Source: an uncultured Alistipes sp.
GTDB lineage: Bacteria; Bacteroidota; Bacteroidia; Bacteroidales; Rikenellaceae
DNA length: 64,000 nt
Reading direction: 5' to 3'
Assembly: GCA_900541585.1 (NCBI GenBank)
Contig: UQKD01000014.1
Location: 1 to 64,000 of the forward strand
A program made the position numbers and the translations under genes. Of this stretch, positions 27,109 to 36,924 are shown one piece after another. A model generated the notes under the pieces. It was not told the DNA's origin. It did no database searches and saw only the letters and a list, made by a program, of their open reading frames with translations. Within the stretch, counting starts at the first letter, position 1, and every line of letters starts with the position of its first letter.

Positions 27109-30100
27109 ATGAAAAAATTCTGCAAAATGATCGGCGCGCTGCTCGTGCTGGTATCGGTCACCGTCTCTTCGCTCGCGGCCCAGCCGGCCGCCGAGGTGCG
27201 GGGAACCGTGACCGACGGCGACAGCGGCAGGCCGTTGGCCGGTGTGAGCGTCAGGCTCTCCGGCTCGGCGACGGCAACCACGACCGACGCGAAGGGCGCC
27301 TACGCCATCCGGGCAGCCTCGGCCGCGGCCGTGCTCGAATTCTCCTGCGGGGGCTATCTGGCCCGGAAGGTCCCGACCCAGGGCCGGACGCAGGTCGACG
27401 TCGCGCTGAAACCCGCACCCCGCGAAACGGGCGTGGTGAAGGGCCTCGTCACGGACAGCGACACCGGCGCTCCGCTGGCCGGCGTGACGGTCGTGCTCTC
27501 GGGTTCGGCGCGCGGAACCACGACCGACGCCAAAGGCGCCTACACCCTCCGGGTGCAGTCGGCCGAATCGGTCCTCGACTTCTCCTACCTGGGCTACGTG
27601 TCCCAGAAAATCCGCGTCGGCAACCGCTCGCAGATCGACGTGACGCTGACGGCCGACAACAAGGACATCGACGAGGTGGTCGTGATCGGTTACAGCGAAG
27701 TGAAGAAGACCGACCTCACGGGTTCGGTGACCAACGTCAGGATGGGCGACATCAAGGACATTCCGGTGGTCTCGGTGGACCAGGCGTTGCAGGGCCGTGT
27801 AGCCGGGGCCGACATCATGTCCACGTCGGGCGACCCGACGGCCTCGACTTCGATCCGCATCCGCGGCACGCGCTCGATCACGGCTTCGAACGAGCCGCTG
27901 ATCGTCGTTGACGGCATCATCGACGCCGTACAGGACCTGAGCGACATCAACTCGGCCGACATCGAGTCGATCTCGGTGCTCAAGGACGCCTCGTCGACGG
28001 CCATCTACGGCGCGCGCGGCTCGAACGGCGTGATCATCGTCACCACGAAGAAGGGCAATCCCACGGTGAGCAAGCCGTGGATCACGCTCAAGGCCGACAT
28101 GGGTTTTTCGCAGCTGCCCCGCGGTCTCGACGTGATGAACGCCACGGAGTTCGCCCTCTTCCGCAACGACGTGACCTATTTCAACTGGCAGATGGGCAAC
28201 CGTCCGGTCCAGGATTACACCTACAACGACCCCTATTCGCTGGGCCGGGGGACCGACTGGATCGACGAGATCACCCGCACGGCTCCCTACCAGAATTACA
28301 ACCTCTCGGTGTCGGGCCGTTCGAAGACGAGTAGCTACTTTGTGTCGCTGGGTTACAGCGACATTCAGGGTATCGTCGACGACAGCGGGTTTCAGCGTAC
28401 GACGGCCCGCGTCAACGTGTCGCACGACTTCGCCAAGTGGATCACGGCGGGCGTCAATTCGTCGATCTCCTACCGCGACGAGGCCAACAACAAGGCCAAC
28501 ATCGGCGGTTCGTCGGTGTGGAACGCCGCGACCTACCTCGCCCCGACGCTCAGCCCGGAGGACACCTACAATCCCTTCTACGGCTCGGGCCAGACGATCA
28601 ACAATCCGCGTTACACGATCGACCTGAACGAGAACACGCTGGAGCGTTTCGCCTCGACCAATACGTTATATGTCGACCTGAAACCCGTTGAGGGTCTGAA
28701 GATCAGCAGCAAGTTCACCTACTACCTCTACCAGCGCCACGACTACCGTTTCTACCCGAGCACGCTGCCCGTCAGAAACGAGGGCGAGGGCGGCGAGGGC
28801 TACCGCGCCGAGTACGACACGCGCACGCTCTCGACCGAGAACACCGCGACCTACGCCTACACCGCCAAAACGGGCCACTATTTCGACGTGATGGGCGGTT
28901 TCACGGGGTCGAAGTCGCGCCTGAACGGGCTGGACCTGAGCGCCAAGGGCCTGATCGTCGACGACAACAAGTGGAACAACATGAACGGTATCTACGACAA
29001 GCAGAACTACACCAGCACCTCCTACACCAACTACATTACGAAGATGTCGGTGCTGGCCCGCGTGAACTACAACTACAAGAAACGCTACTACCTGACGCTG
29101 ACGGGGCGTTACGACGGTTCGTCGAACTTCGCCGCCAACCACAAGTGGGGCTTCTTCCCTTCGGCGGCCGTCAAGTGGAGCATTTCGAACGAATACTTCA
29201 TGCGCCGCGTGCGCTGGATCGAGGAGCTGTCGCTGCGCGTGAGCGCCGGGCGCACGGGCAACGACGCCATCAAGCCCTACCGGTCGATCGAGGCCTACAC
29301 CTCGACTTCGGGCGGCTACCTGCTCGGCGGCACGCAGTCGACGGCGTTCTATCCGACCCGCGTGGCGAGCGACAATCTCACGTGGGAGACCACCGACCTC
29401 TATAACGCCGCCATCGACGCCTCGCTGTTCAAGAAACGCCTGAACATCACCTTCGAAGGCTACATTTCGAAAACCCGCGACCTGCTGCTGTCGGTCCAGA
29501 AGGCCGCGCAGTCGGGCTTCCCGAGCCATTTCGAAAATATCGGCCGCACGTCGAACAAGGGCCTCGAACTGACCGTCGAGACGCGCAACATCGTCAAGCC
29601 CAAGTTCTCGTGGTCCACCTCCCTCACGCTGTCGCACAACAAACAGCAGGTCGAGGACATCGGCTCCGAAGATTTCGTCAGCGCGATGAACAGCCCCGGC
29701 AACAGCCAGTACATGATGTACGGCTACGTCAAGGGCCGTCCGCTCAACGCCCTGTGGGGCTTCAAGTACGGCGGCGTGTGGCACAACCAGGAGGAGATCG
29801 AGCGCAACAAGGTGACTAACACCTACGTTTCGGCGACCACCTCCGTCAGCCCGGGGCTGCCGCGCTACGTCGACACCAACAACGACGGCGCGCTGGACCA
29901 GAAGGACCTGGTCTACCTGGGCAACGCCGATCCCACGATCTACGGCGGTTTGCAGAATACGTTCAACATCGGGCAGCTGAAAGTGGGTGTCTACTTTGCC
30001 TATTCGCTCGGCGGCAAGATCTACAACTATTCGGAACTCTACATGTCGGGCAGTTTCTCGGCCAACCAGTACCGCTACATGGCCAATTCGTGGCATCCGG

Positions 30101-30420
30101 TGCGCAACCCCGATTCCGACCTGCCCCGTGCGGGCGCCGTGCAGGTCCACGTCCCGAGCGATTTGCAGGTGCACGACGCGTCGTACCTGCGGCTGAAAAA
30201 CGTCTCGGTGGCCTATACGTTCGACCTGCGCAAGCGGGTGAGGTGGCTGCGCGACATCACGCTGAGCGTCAGCGGCGAGAACCTCTACCTGTGGTCGAAG
30301 TACAACGGTTTCGACCCCGATGTCTCGACTTCGAGCGAAAGCTCGACGCTGCGCCGCGTCGACATGGGCGCCTATCCGCGGGCGCGCACGGTGATCTTCA
30401 GCGTCCAAATCCGCTACTAA
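27109..30420 (+). CDS. SusC/RagA-family TonB-dependent outer-membrane transporter
   Basis: The 1103-residue protein starts MKKFCKMIGALLVLVSVTVSSLAA (signal peptide). Two consecutive carboxypeptidase-regulatory-like domains follow at about residues 28-100 and 106-180, both with the GTTTDAKGAY-type core. Next come the VVVIGY TonB-box region, the SusC plug (ALQGRVAGADI, LIVVDGIIDA, ILKDASSTAIYGARGSNGVIIVTTKKG) and a 22-strand barrel ending IFSVQIRY. It imports oligomers or glycoconjugate fragments, powered by TonB-ExbBD. It is 25 bases from the phosphoesterase and 18 bases from the broken susD. Confidence 0.96.
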   Translation: MKKFCKMIGALLVLVSVTVSSLAAQPAAEVRGTVTDGDSGRPLAGVSVRLSGSATATTTDAKGAYAIRAASAAAVLEFSCGGYLARKVPTQGRTQVDVALKPAPRETGVVKGLVTDSDTGAPLAGVTVVLSGSARGTTTDAKGAYTLRVQSAESVLDFSYLGYVSQKIRVGNRSQIDVTLTADNKDIDEVVVIGYSEVKKTDLTGSVTNVRMGDIKDIPVVSVDQALQGRVAGADIMSTSGDPTASTSIRIRGTRSITASNEPLIVVDGIIDAVQDLSDINSADIESISVLKDASSTAIYGARGSNGVIIVTTKKGNPTVSKPWITLKADMGFSQLPRGLDVMNATEFALFRNDVTYFNWQMGNRPVQDYTYNDPYSLGRGTDWIDEITRTAPYQNYNLSVSGRSKTSSYFVSLGYSDIQGIVDDSGFQRTTARVNVSHDFAKWITAGVNSSISYRDEANNKANIGGSSVWNAATYLAPTLSPEDTYNPFYGSGQTINNPRYTIDLNENTLERFASTNTLYVDLKPVEGLKISSKFTYYLYQRHDYRFYPSTLPVRNEGEGGEGYRAEYDTRTLSTENTATYAYTAKTGHYFDVMGGFTGSKSRLNGLDLSAKGLIVDDNKWNNMNGIYDKQNYTSTSYTNYITKMSVLARVNYNYKKRYYLTLTGRYDGSSNFAANHKWGFFPSAAVKWSISNEYFMRRVRWIEELSLRVSAGRTGNDAIKPYRSIEAYTSTSGGYLLGGTQSTAFYPTRVASDNLTWETTDLYNAAIDASLFKKRLNITFEGYISKTRDLLLSVQKAAQSGFPSHFENIGRTSNKGLELTVETRNIVKPKFSWSTSLTLSHNKQQVEDIGSEDFVSAMNSPGNSQYMMYGYVKGRPLNALWGFKYGGVWHNQEEIERNKVTNTYVSATTSVSPGLPRYVDTNNDGALDQKDLVYLGNADPTIYGGLQNTFNIGQLKVGVYFAYSLGGKIYNYSELYMSGSFSANQYRYMANSWHPVRNPDSDLPRAGAVQVHVPSDLQVHDASYLRLKNVSVAYTFDLRKRVRWLRDITLSVSGENLYLWSKYNGFDPDVSTSSESSTLRRVDMGAYPRARTVIFSVQIRY

Positions 30421-30438
30421 TCAAAAACGACTACGACC

Positions 30439-31937
30439 ATGAAATCCATAAAATTGGTTTTGCTGACGGTGACCGCCGCGCTCACGGGCGCCTGCTCGCT
30501 CCAGGAAACGCCCGAGTTCTTCGTCAACCGGAGCAACTTCTACCGCAACAAGTCGGAGTGTATCGCCGGATTGAACAGCTGCTACATTCCGCTCAAGACG
30601 ATCTATAACTTCAATTTCGGCGTGATGACCGAGGGCGTCACCGACCTGCTGTTCCACAATTCGCCGACGGTCTACGATTCGCGCCTCGAAATCTCGCCCG
30701 CGCTGCCCGGCTACGGGGCTACGGTGTGGACGCAGGGCTACAAGGCCGTGATGTACTGCAACGCCGCCATCGAGGGCATCAAAAAGGCCACGGTGAGCGA
30801 GGAGGACCGCCGCAAACTGCTGGCCGAGGGCGTGATCCTGCGCGCGATGTACTACTACCTGCTCACGTCGGTCTTCGGCGCGTGCCGTTCTACACGATCG
30901 ACGTCAGCACTGAGGAGCTGCTCAACCAGACGGCCCGCCTGCCGCGCATGCCGGCCGCCGAGACGCGCGATTATCTGATCGGGGAGTTGATGACGATGGT
31001 TCCCGACCTCGACCAGGTGCGTTCGTCGGAGGTCGCCGACAACCGCATGGGCGCCGCCGTGGGGTGGATGCTCGCCGCCAAGATGGCGATGTGGAACAAG
31101 CAGTGGGACACGGCGCTCGAAGCGCTCGCGGAACTGGAGAAGATTTACGGCACGCTCGACCAGTACCCGCTTTCGGACATTCCGTTCCGCATGAAGAACA
31201 CTCCCGAGTCGATCCTCGAAATCCAGCACACCTACACCTCCGGCGGGCTGATCTACACCTCGAACTACGCCTGTATCTGCATGCCCAACCAGACCACCCA
31301 GGAGTCGGGAACCGACGTGTTCGACGGCGTGAAGATCGAGGAACTGGGCGACGATGCCAACGTGTGGCCCGGCATGCGCCCCAACCTGGTCTTCAGCGCC
31401 GGACTGCAAACCCGCACGGGCGGAGACCGCCGCGTGGAGATGAACCTCGCGTGGGAGTACGGCGGGCAGGAGTTCAAGAGCGTCGGCACGCGGCCGTGGC
31501 TCGGCCCGAAATTCTGGTGTCCCGGCATGCGCGACAGCTACGACTCGAACAACTACAAGGTTTTCCGCTATGCCGACGCCGTGCTGATGGCAGCCGAGTG
31601 CTGGTGCATGAAGGAGAACCTGGAGCAGACGAAATACTACCTCAACCAGGTGAAGGAGCGTGCGGGCATCGCCGCGTTCACGGTCTTCAAGAGCTGGGAG
31701 CGGACGCTCGAAGAGATTCAGAACGAGCGTGCCCGTGAGCTGATCGGCGAGTTCCAGCGCAAGTTCGACCTCGTAAGGTGGGGCATCTGGTATACGAAGA
31801 CCCTCGAATCGGCCGACTACGAGACGGTGCGCAACGCTATTCTGCCCTGCCACGAGTACTACCCGATCCCCGACACGCAGGTGGTCTACTCGGGCTATGC
31901 GCTCGACAACAAGGAGTATGAGAAATACGGACTTTAA
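30439..31937 (+). pseudogene. SusD/RagB-family lipoprotein interrupted by a one-base deletion
   Basis: The N-terminal part (from MKSIKLVLLTVTAALTGAC, lipobox at C19) reads in one frame to YYYLLTSVFG. Continuing in that frame gives CRSTRSTSALRS and a stop at 30978. The SusD sequence resumes in the next frame as VPFYTIDVSTEELL and runs to 31937 (EYEKYGL). A G-C junction at 30880-30881 fits loss of one base from a GAC/GGC-like codon. Restored, the protein has about 499 residues with the RagB tetratricopeptide fold and C-terminal ENAxRELxGE-like segment (NERARELIGEFQRKFDLVRWG). Possible causes are a sequencing error, a true mutation or phase variation. Confidence 0.85.
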
Positions 31938-31954
31938 CCTAAAAACGGAACATT

Positions 31955-32980
31955 ATGAGATTCAGTTATAAAGGCATTGCATTGCTGGTGGCGCTCTGCG
32001 GGGCGGCCGGCGGCTGCAACGAGCCGTTCGAACCGACGATCCGCCTGGCCGTGGACAACAACAGGGTCGAACTGCCGGCGTCGGAGGGCATGACCCGCGT
32101 GATGGTCTACTCGACAGGCGGGTGGTCGCTCGCCGTGGATTCGGAGTCCGGTGGCTCATGGGCGCGGATCGACCGGGATTCGGGCCGTGAAAACGGCGAC
32201 TTCGTCTTCGAATACGACGCCAACGGCGGGTTGTCGCGCACGGCGACCGTCCGCATCGTGTCCGGGGACCGCCATTGCGAGGTGGTGATGTCCCAGGCCG
32301 CGGGAATCACCGACCCGACGCTGACCGTCACGCCCGGAAGCGTCGCGCTGCTGGGCGAGGGGTGTCCCGTGGAGATGGCCCTGGCGAGCAACCTCGGTCC
32401 CGACCTCCAACGCGTGCGGTACGAAGTCTCCTACGCCGAGGACAGCGGCGAAGGGTGGATCGGCCAGGTGGCGCTCGACGACGAGTCGCTGCGCTTCACG
32501 GTGGACGACAACACCACCGGGGCGATGCGTTTCGCCACGGTGACCCTCTGGGTCGCGGACGGCGACGGCACGCGCTACGAGACCCGCGCCACCGTCACGC
32601 AGAGCGACGAAGCGCTGAAACTGACCATGACGCCCGCCGGGGAATCCCATGCCGCGGCGGCCTACGGCGAAACTTTCCGGCAGGCCTTCGAATGCAACAT
32701 CCCGGCGATTTACGGCGACGTGACGTTCCTGTGCGACTACCTGACGGGCGCCGAAGGCTGGCTCGCGAACCATACCGTCGACCGCGAAAAGGGTCTGGTG
32801 AGTGTGAAAATTCCGGCCAATCCCGCCGCGCCGCGTTCGGCGCGCTTCGCCCTGCGCTACGACAACGGACGCGGACGCACGATCACCACCGACTACGTGA
32901 CCCTGACGCAGGAGAAGTGCGACATCGGCGGCGTGGACGGCGACCAGATGGAGGGCGAGAAGGACGACAACGAGTGGTAA
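31955..32980 (+). CDS. BACON-domain surface lipoprotein
   Basis: The 341-residue protein has the signal and lipobox AAGGC (C21). Two to three Ig-like BACON modules follow, shown by GGWSLAVDSESGGSWARID, TATVRIVSGDRHCEVVMSQAA and RFATVTLWVADGDGTRYETRATVTQ. BACON domains are found in Bacteroidetes surface glycan-binding or spacer proteins. It occupies the SusE/F-like slot after SusC-SusD. The C-terminus is acidic (GDQMEGEKDDNEW). Confidence 0.8.
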   Translation: MRFSYKGIALLVALCGAAGGCNEPFEPTIRLAVDNNRVELPASEGMTRVMVYSTGGWSLAVDSESGGSWARIDRDSGRENGDFVFEYDANGGLSRTATVRIVSGDRHCEVVMSQAAGITDPTLTVTPGSVALLGEGCPVEMALASNLGPDLQRVRYEVSYAEDSGEGWIGQVALDDESLRFTVDDNTTGAMRFATVTLWVADGDGTRYETRATVTQSDEALKLTMTPAGESHAAAAYGETFRQAFECNIPAIYGDVTFLCDYLTGAEGWLANHTVDREKGLVSVKIPANPAAPRSARFALRYDNGRGRTITTDYVTLTQEKCDIGGVDGDQMEGEKDDNEW

Positions 32981-33000
32981 CCGATTAAACAGACGCGAAA

Positions 33001-34557
33001 ATGAAAAAGATACAGTACCTATTGACGGCCTGCGGCCTGCTGCTGGCGGGGTGTTCCGAAACGCCCGGCGGGGACGCCGCACAGCCTGCACCCGCTCCGG
33101 TGAAATACGTTTCGCTGCGAATCTCCGCAGCCGCCGGAACACGTGCCGGACTGGACGGAGACCTGCGGGTGAAATTCCGTCCGGGCGACATGATCGACAT
33201 CAACGGCAGGCCCTACGAGGTCTTCCTGCTCGACGACGGCTCGGCTGCCGTGCCCGAGGTCCCCGAAGCCGACCGTTATGAGGCCGTGTTCCCCTCGGCC
33301 TACAACTTCCTCCAGCAGACGCGGGAGGGGGCGAACTTCAAACTGCCGCTGGCGCAGTTCTACGCCGGCCCCGGCACCTTCGGGCACAACGCGATGCCGA
33401 TGTACGGCGAAGCGACGGGCATCGACGGGGACAAGGGCTACGTGAACCTGACGATGCGCACCCTTTGCGGCGTGCTGAAACTGACGCTCAAGGGTTCGGC
33501 GACGATCAACACCATCCTTGTCGAGGACCGGTCGGGCGCTCCGGTTTCGGGCTACGCCACGCTCGGGACCGACGGCGAGGGGAATAAAATCCTCGTGCCG
33601 GGAACGGCGAGTTCGGCCCGTGCCTACCGTCTGGTGATGAACTGCGGCGGAGCGGGCGAGGGCGTTGCCCTGAACGAGGGCGGGACCGACTTTTACATCG
33701 TGATGCCCGCCCGGGAGTACGCTTCGGGCCTGAAAATCCGCATCACCGACCGTTCGCACCGGGCGATGACCGTCGATTCGCCGACGCCGCGCACGATCCG
33801 GCGCAACGTGGTGACCGAGACCCCGGCGATCGAGTACGCCCCCGACGCCGATTTGGTGTTCGCCGAGTATTTCGACGCCTGCACGTGGGGCGGCGACTAT
33901 GTCGGCGGCACGAAGGGCTATTCGCCCTCGCAGACCGAGAAGCAGCAGGCCGACGGCAGTCTGGCCGGGACGACCGCTGTCGGATCGTCGACGGGCCTCG
34001 AGGAGGCTCCCTTCTACGTGATGGAGAATGCGGCCGGCACGGCCGACTACTCCAATTCGTGGAACATCGCGCCGCCGTCGGCCGTCAACAACGTCACGGC
34101 GGACTATATCCGCAACCGCAACCTCTACGACTGGACCTACCTCTACCGCTGCGCCGAGTTCCAGGGCTGCCTGCGCGTGGGGTCGCCGACGCTGGGCCGC
34201 GGTAAGATCCACACGCCGAAGCTGGCGAACATCCCCGCCGGCGATACGCGCCGGGCGCAGATCACCTTCCGCATCTGCTACGTCGAAGGGGCGAACATGA
34301 CCGACTCGTTCCAGAGCTGGATCGACAAGGGAACCTATCAGGAGGTCTGCATCAACGGAGAGCCGATGACCTTCACACCCGCCACGTCGGCCTATATCCC
34401 CAACGCCGCGATCGGGACCGACGGCTGGGCCGAGGTGCGGCTGATCGCCGGCGGCGTGTCGAAGGACACCTCGTTCAACTTCTTCGAGAGGACCGGCACG
34501 GCGGCCACGACGAGCTACTATTTCGTCGACGACATCGAAGTCCGCCTGCTGGATTGA
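33001..34557 (+). CDS. Surface lipoprotein, fimbrillin-like N-terminus, unknown function
   Basis: The 518-residue lipoprotein (LLLAGC, C18) has an N-terminal part resembling fimbrillin-like domains (FRPGDMIDINGRPYEV, RYEAVFPSAYNF, MRTLCGVLKLTLKG). Its C-terminal half (about 290-518; VFAEYFDACTWGGDYVGG to YYFVDDIEVRLLD) looks like a beta-sandwich carbohydrate- or ligand-binding module. No catalytic motif is recognised. Its place in the operon suggests a surface ligand-binding protein. Confidence 0.75.
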   Translation: MKKIQYLLTACGLLLAGCSETPGGDAAQPAPAPVKYVSLRISAAAGTRAGLDGDLRVKFRPGDMIDINGRPYEVFLLDDGSAAVPEVPEADRYEAVFPSAYNFLQQTREGANFKLPLAQFYAGPGTFGHNAMPMYGEATGIDGDKGYVNLTMRTLCGVLKLTLKGSATINTILVEDRSGAPVSGYATLGTDGEGNKILVPGTASSARAYRLVMNCGGAGEGVALNEGGTDFYIVMPAREYASGLKIRITDRSHRAMTVDSPTPRTIRRNVVTETPAIEYAPDADLVFAEYFDACTWGGDYVGGTKGYSPSQTEKQQADGSLAGTTAVGSSTGLEEAPFYVMENAAGTADYSNSWNIAPPSAVNNVTADYIRNRNLYDWTYLYRCAEFQGCLRVGSPTLGRGKIHTPKLANIPAGDTRRAQITFRICYVEGANMTDSFQSWIDKGTYQEVCINGEPMTFTPATSAYIPNAAIGTDGWAEVRLIAGGVSKDTSFNFFERTGTAATTSYYFVDDIEVRLLD

Positions 34558-34582
34558 CAAAACCCTTCAAAACAAAGACTCC

Positions 34583-36862
34583 ATGAAAATGAAAAATAGC
34601 TGGAAATTGTTGCTGCTGACGGCCTTCGCGGGCTGTGCGGCAGCCTGCGCCGACGATCCGGACGAGGTCCCGGTCATCGAACTCGGCGCCGTGAAAGGCG
34701 AATACATCGTGCCGGCGCAGAGCGGTACGGTCGAGGTCGAGGTGTACAGCAACCGCGGCTGCAACGTCTCGTTCCTCGAGGAGACTCCCTGGGCCGAGGC
34801 CCACACCGGGCGGATTCCCGGCGACGGCGCCTTCAGCGTCACCTACGGGGCCAACGACTCCTTCGCCCGCGTGGCGCGCCTGCTGCTGCAGGACGACAGC
34901 GGCCGCCGCCGCGACACGGTCTACATCCGCCAGGAGGGGCTGATCGAGGAGCGGCTCGTGTTTCCCGCGCCGAATGTTTCGGTGAAGGGCAGCGCCGCCG
35001 AACAGTCCGTTTCGGTCCCGCTCGACACCAACATCGCTTCGGAACGCCTCGCGACGAAGGTCGTCTATCCCGGCGAGGGCGCTGCGGGCTGGATTTCCGA
35101 CGTGCGTGTCGACGATCGGTCGGGGACGCTTCTTTTCGCGGCGCAGGCCAACCCCGACCAGGAGAATATGCGTTCGGCGGAGATAACCCTTTCGTTCACC
35201 AACGGCTGGGACAAGGTCACCGCCGCCAGACTCTACATCGTGCAGGCCAATGCCCGCGACGATTTCGGCACGGAGCGGTCGTTCGAAGAGATTCGTGCGC
35301 TGTGCGGTCCCGGGCAGGTCGTGACCATCGAAAACGACTATTACATCTCGGCGTGGGTGGTCAGCGACGCCGCAGGCGGTAACATGGGCGCCAACCCCAT
35401 GACCACCGAGTCGACGATCAACTACGAGGTTTGCAAGAAGACCGCCTATGTCGAGAGCATAGACGGCAGCCTGGGATTCATGATCGAGACCGAGACGGCC
35501 GACGACAACATCTTCATGCGTTACAGCCGCATCCAGCTCGCGCTGAAGGGCGTGCGGCTGGTGCACGACACCGATCCGGACCGTTTCTCGCTCAAGGGCG
35601 TGAAGTCGGCCATGATCATCAGCTCGCAGCTGGGCACGGCGGCCGACATTCCGCGCAAGGAGAAGCGCATCGGGCAGTTGACCGACGACGACATCTACAC
35701 CTATGTCACGCTCACCGACTGCGAACTGCCGATCCGCAAAGGCCCGCTGACCCCGATCAACGAGGGGTATGCCAACGCCACGGGCGCCAACCGTACGGAG
35801 AAATGCGCGTCGCTCGTGCGCGACATCGAGGGTGAGCACATCTATCTCTACACCAACACCACGTGTCTCTACCGCCGCGACGGCAGCCGCCTGCCCTACG
35901 GGTCGGGCAAACTCTCGGGCATCGTCGTCCACGAACTGTTCCCGCGTTTCGAGTGGGAGGACAACGCCGCCGGCGACGACGAATCCTACGGTTACATCGG
36001 CCGTTACCAGCTGCGGCACGTCTCGAAATCGGATTTCGACGGGCTGGCCGAAGATTTCGAAGACAGTTTTTCGGCGCTGCTGACCGAGTACCGTTTCCTG
36101 CAGTACGACAACAACAAGGTCTATCCGACCTACGGCACGAACGGCTACCTGACGCACAGCTACAAGGACGGCAACGGTGCGGTCAAGATTCTGGCCAACG
36201 AGGATTTCAGCTACCTGGGTCCCGTGGGCAACAAACCGAGCTTCATTTTCGGATCGAACATCGGCAACGTCAACGGCATGGGCATTATCCTCGAAGACGG
36301 GACCGACTGGTGGCGCGACAATCCCGACGTGAACAGCAACATCGCGGGCGATACCTCGGGCGGCGGCAAGGGCAAGGTTCCGCGCAAGAACAACGCCGAA
36401 GGCCCGGCGTGGGTCGACTGGTACTGGTGGGACAAGGCCAACGACCGCGGACATGCGTGGATCGTCAACTTTTCGACCGAAGGGATTTCGACCGACGTGC
36501 TGTCGATGCAGGTGAGCGTACTGAACGACCGCTACGACAGCGGCAAATACGGCTCGCCCCGCTATTTCGACGTCGCGTGGTCCGAGACCGGCGACATGAA
36601 CGCCGACGGCGACTGGACCTACATCGCCTCCTACACCGTGCCCGACATGGCGCGCTGGACCCCTGCGACGCGCTACTGGCAGTATGCGGGCTGGAAACCC
36701 GTCGACGTGAAGCTTCCGCTCGAAATGCTCGGCAAAAAGAACGTCTACATCCGCCTGCAGGCGGCCCGGAACCTCGGCGGAAGCCTCGACGAATACGCCG
36801 CGCAGCCGATAGACTCGCCGTCGTGCATGAACTATTTCGCCATCCGTTACAACAAAAAATAA
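34583..36862 (+). CDS. DUF5689-type surface lipoprotein with BACON-like N-terminus
   Basis: The 759-residue protein has a lipobox near C18 or C22. Two BACON-like modules (about 30-220) precede a DUF5689-like OB region (about 230-450; IENDYYISAWVVSD, GIVVHELFPRF). The C-terminal part (about 480-759; ALLTEYRFLQYDNNKV to CMNYFAIRYNKK) resembles a discoidin or endonuclease-partner beta-sandwich module. DUF5689 proteins often sit beside secreted nucleases or phosphoesterases with SusCD, which fits the two phosphoesterases upstream. No enzyme active site is seen. Confidence 0.8.
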   Translation: MKMKNSWKLLLLTAFAGCAAACADDPDEVPVIELGAVKGEYIVPAQSGTVEVEVYSNRGCNVSFLEETPWAEAHTGRIPGDGAFSVTYGANDSFARVARLLLQDDSGRRRDTVYIRQEGLIEERLVFPAPNVSVKGSAAEQSVSVPLDTNIASERLATKVVYPGEGAAGWISDVRVDDRSGTLLFAAQANPDQENMRSAEITLSFTNGWDKVTAARLYIVQANARDDFGTERSFEEIRALCGPGQVVTIENDYYISAWVVSDAAGGNMGANPMTTESTINYEVCKKTAYVESIDGSLGFMIETETADDNIFMRYSRIQLALKGVRLVHDTDPDRFSLKGVKSAMIISSQLGTAADIPRKEKRIGQLTDDDIYTYVTLTDCELPIRKGPLTPINEGYANATGANRTEKCASLVRDIEGEHIYLYTNTTCLYRRDGSRLPYGSGKLSGIVVHELFPRFEWEDNAAGDDESYGYIGRYQLRHVSKSDFDGLAEDFEDSFSALLTEYRFLQYDNNKVYPTYGTNGYLTHSYKDGNGAVKILANEDFSYLGPVGNKPSFIFGSNIGNVNGMGIILEDGTDWWRDNPDVNSNIAGDTSGGGKGKVPRKNNAEGPAWVDWYWWDKANDRGHAWIVNFSTEGISTDVLSMQVSVLNDRYDSGKYGSPRYFDVAWSETGDMNADGDWTYIASYTVPDMARWTPATRYWQYAGWKPVDVKLPLEMLGKKNVYIRLQAARNLGGSLDEYAAQPIDSPSCMNYFAIRYNKK

Positions 36863-36924
36863 CCGCGCAGCCGTCCGGGACGCAAAAGGAACGTCCCGGA
36901 CGCTGACGACAGAATCCCGAATCC

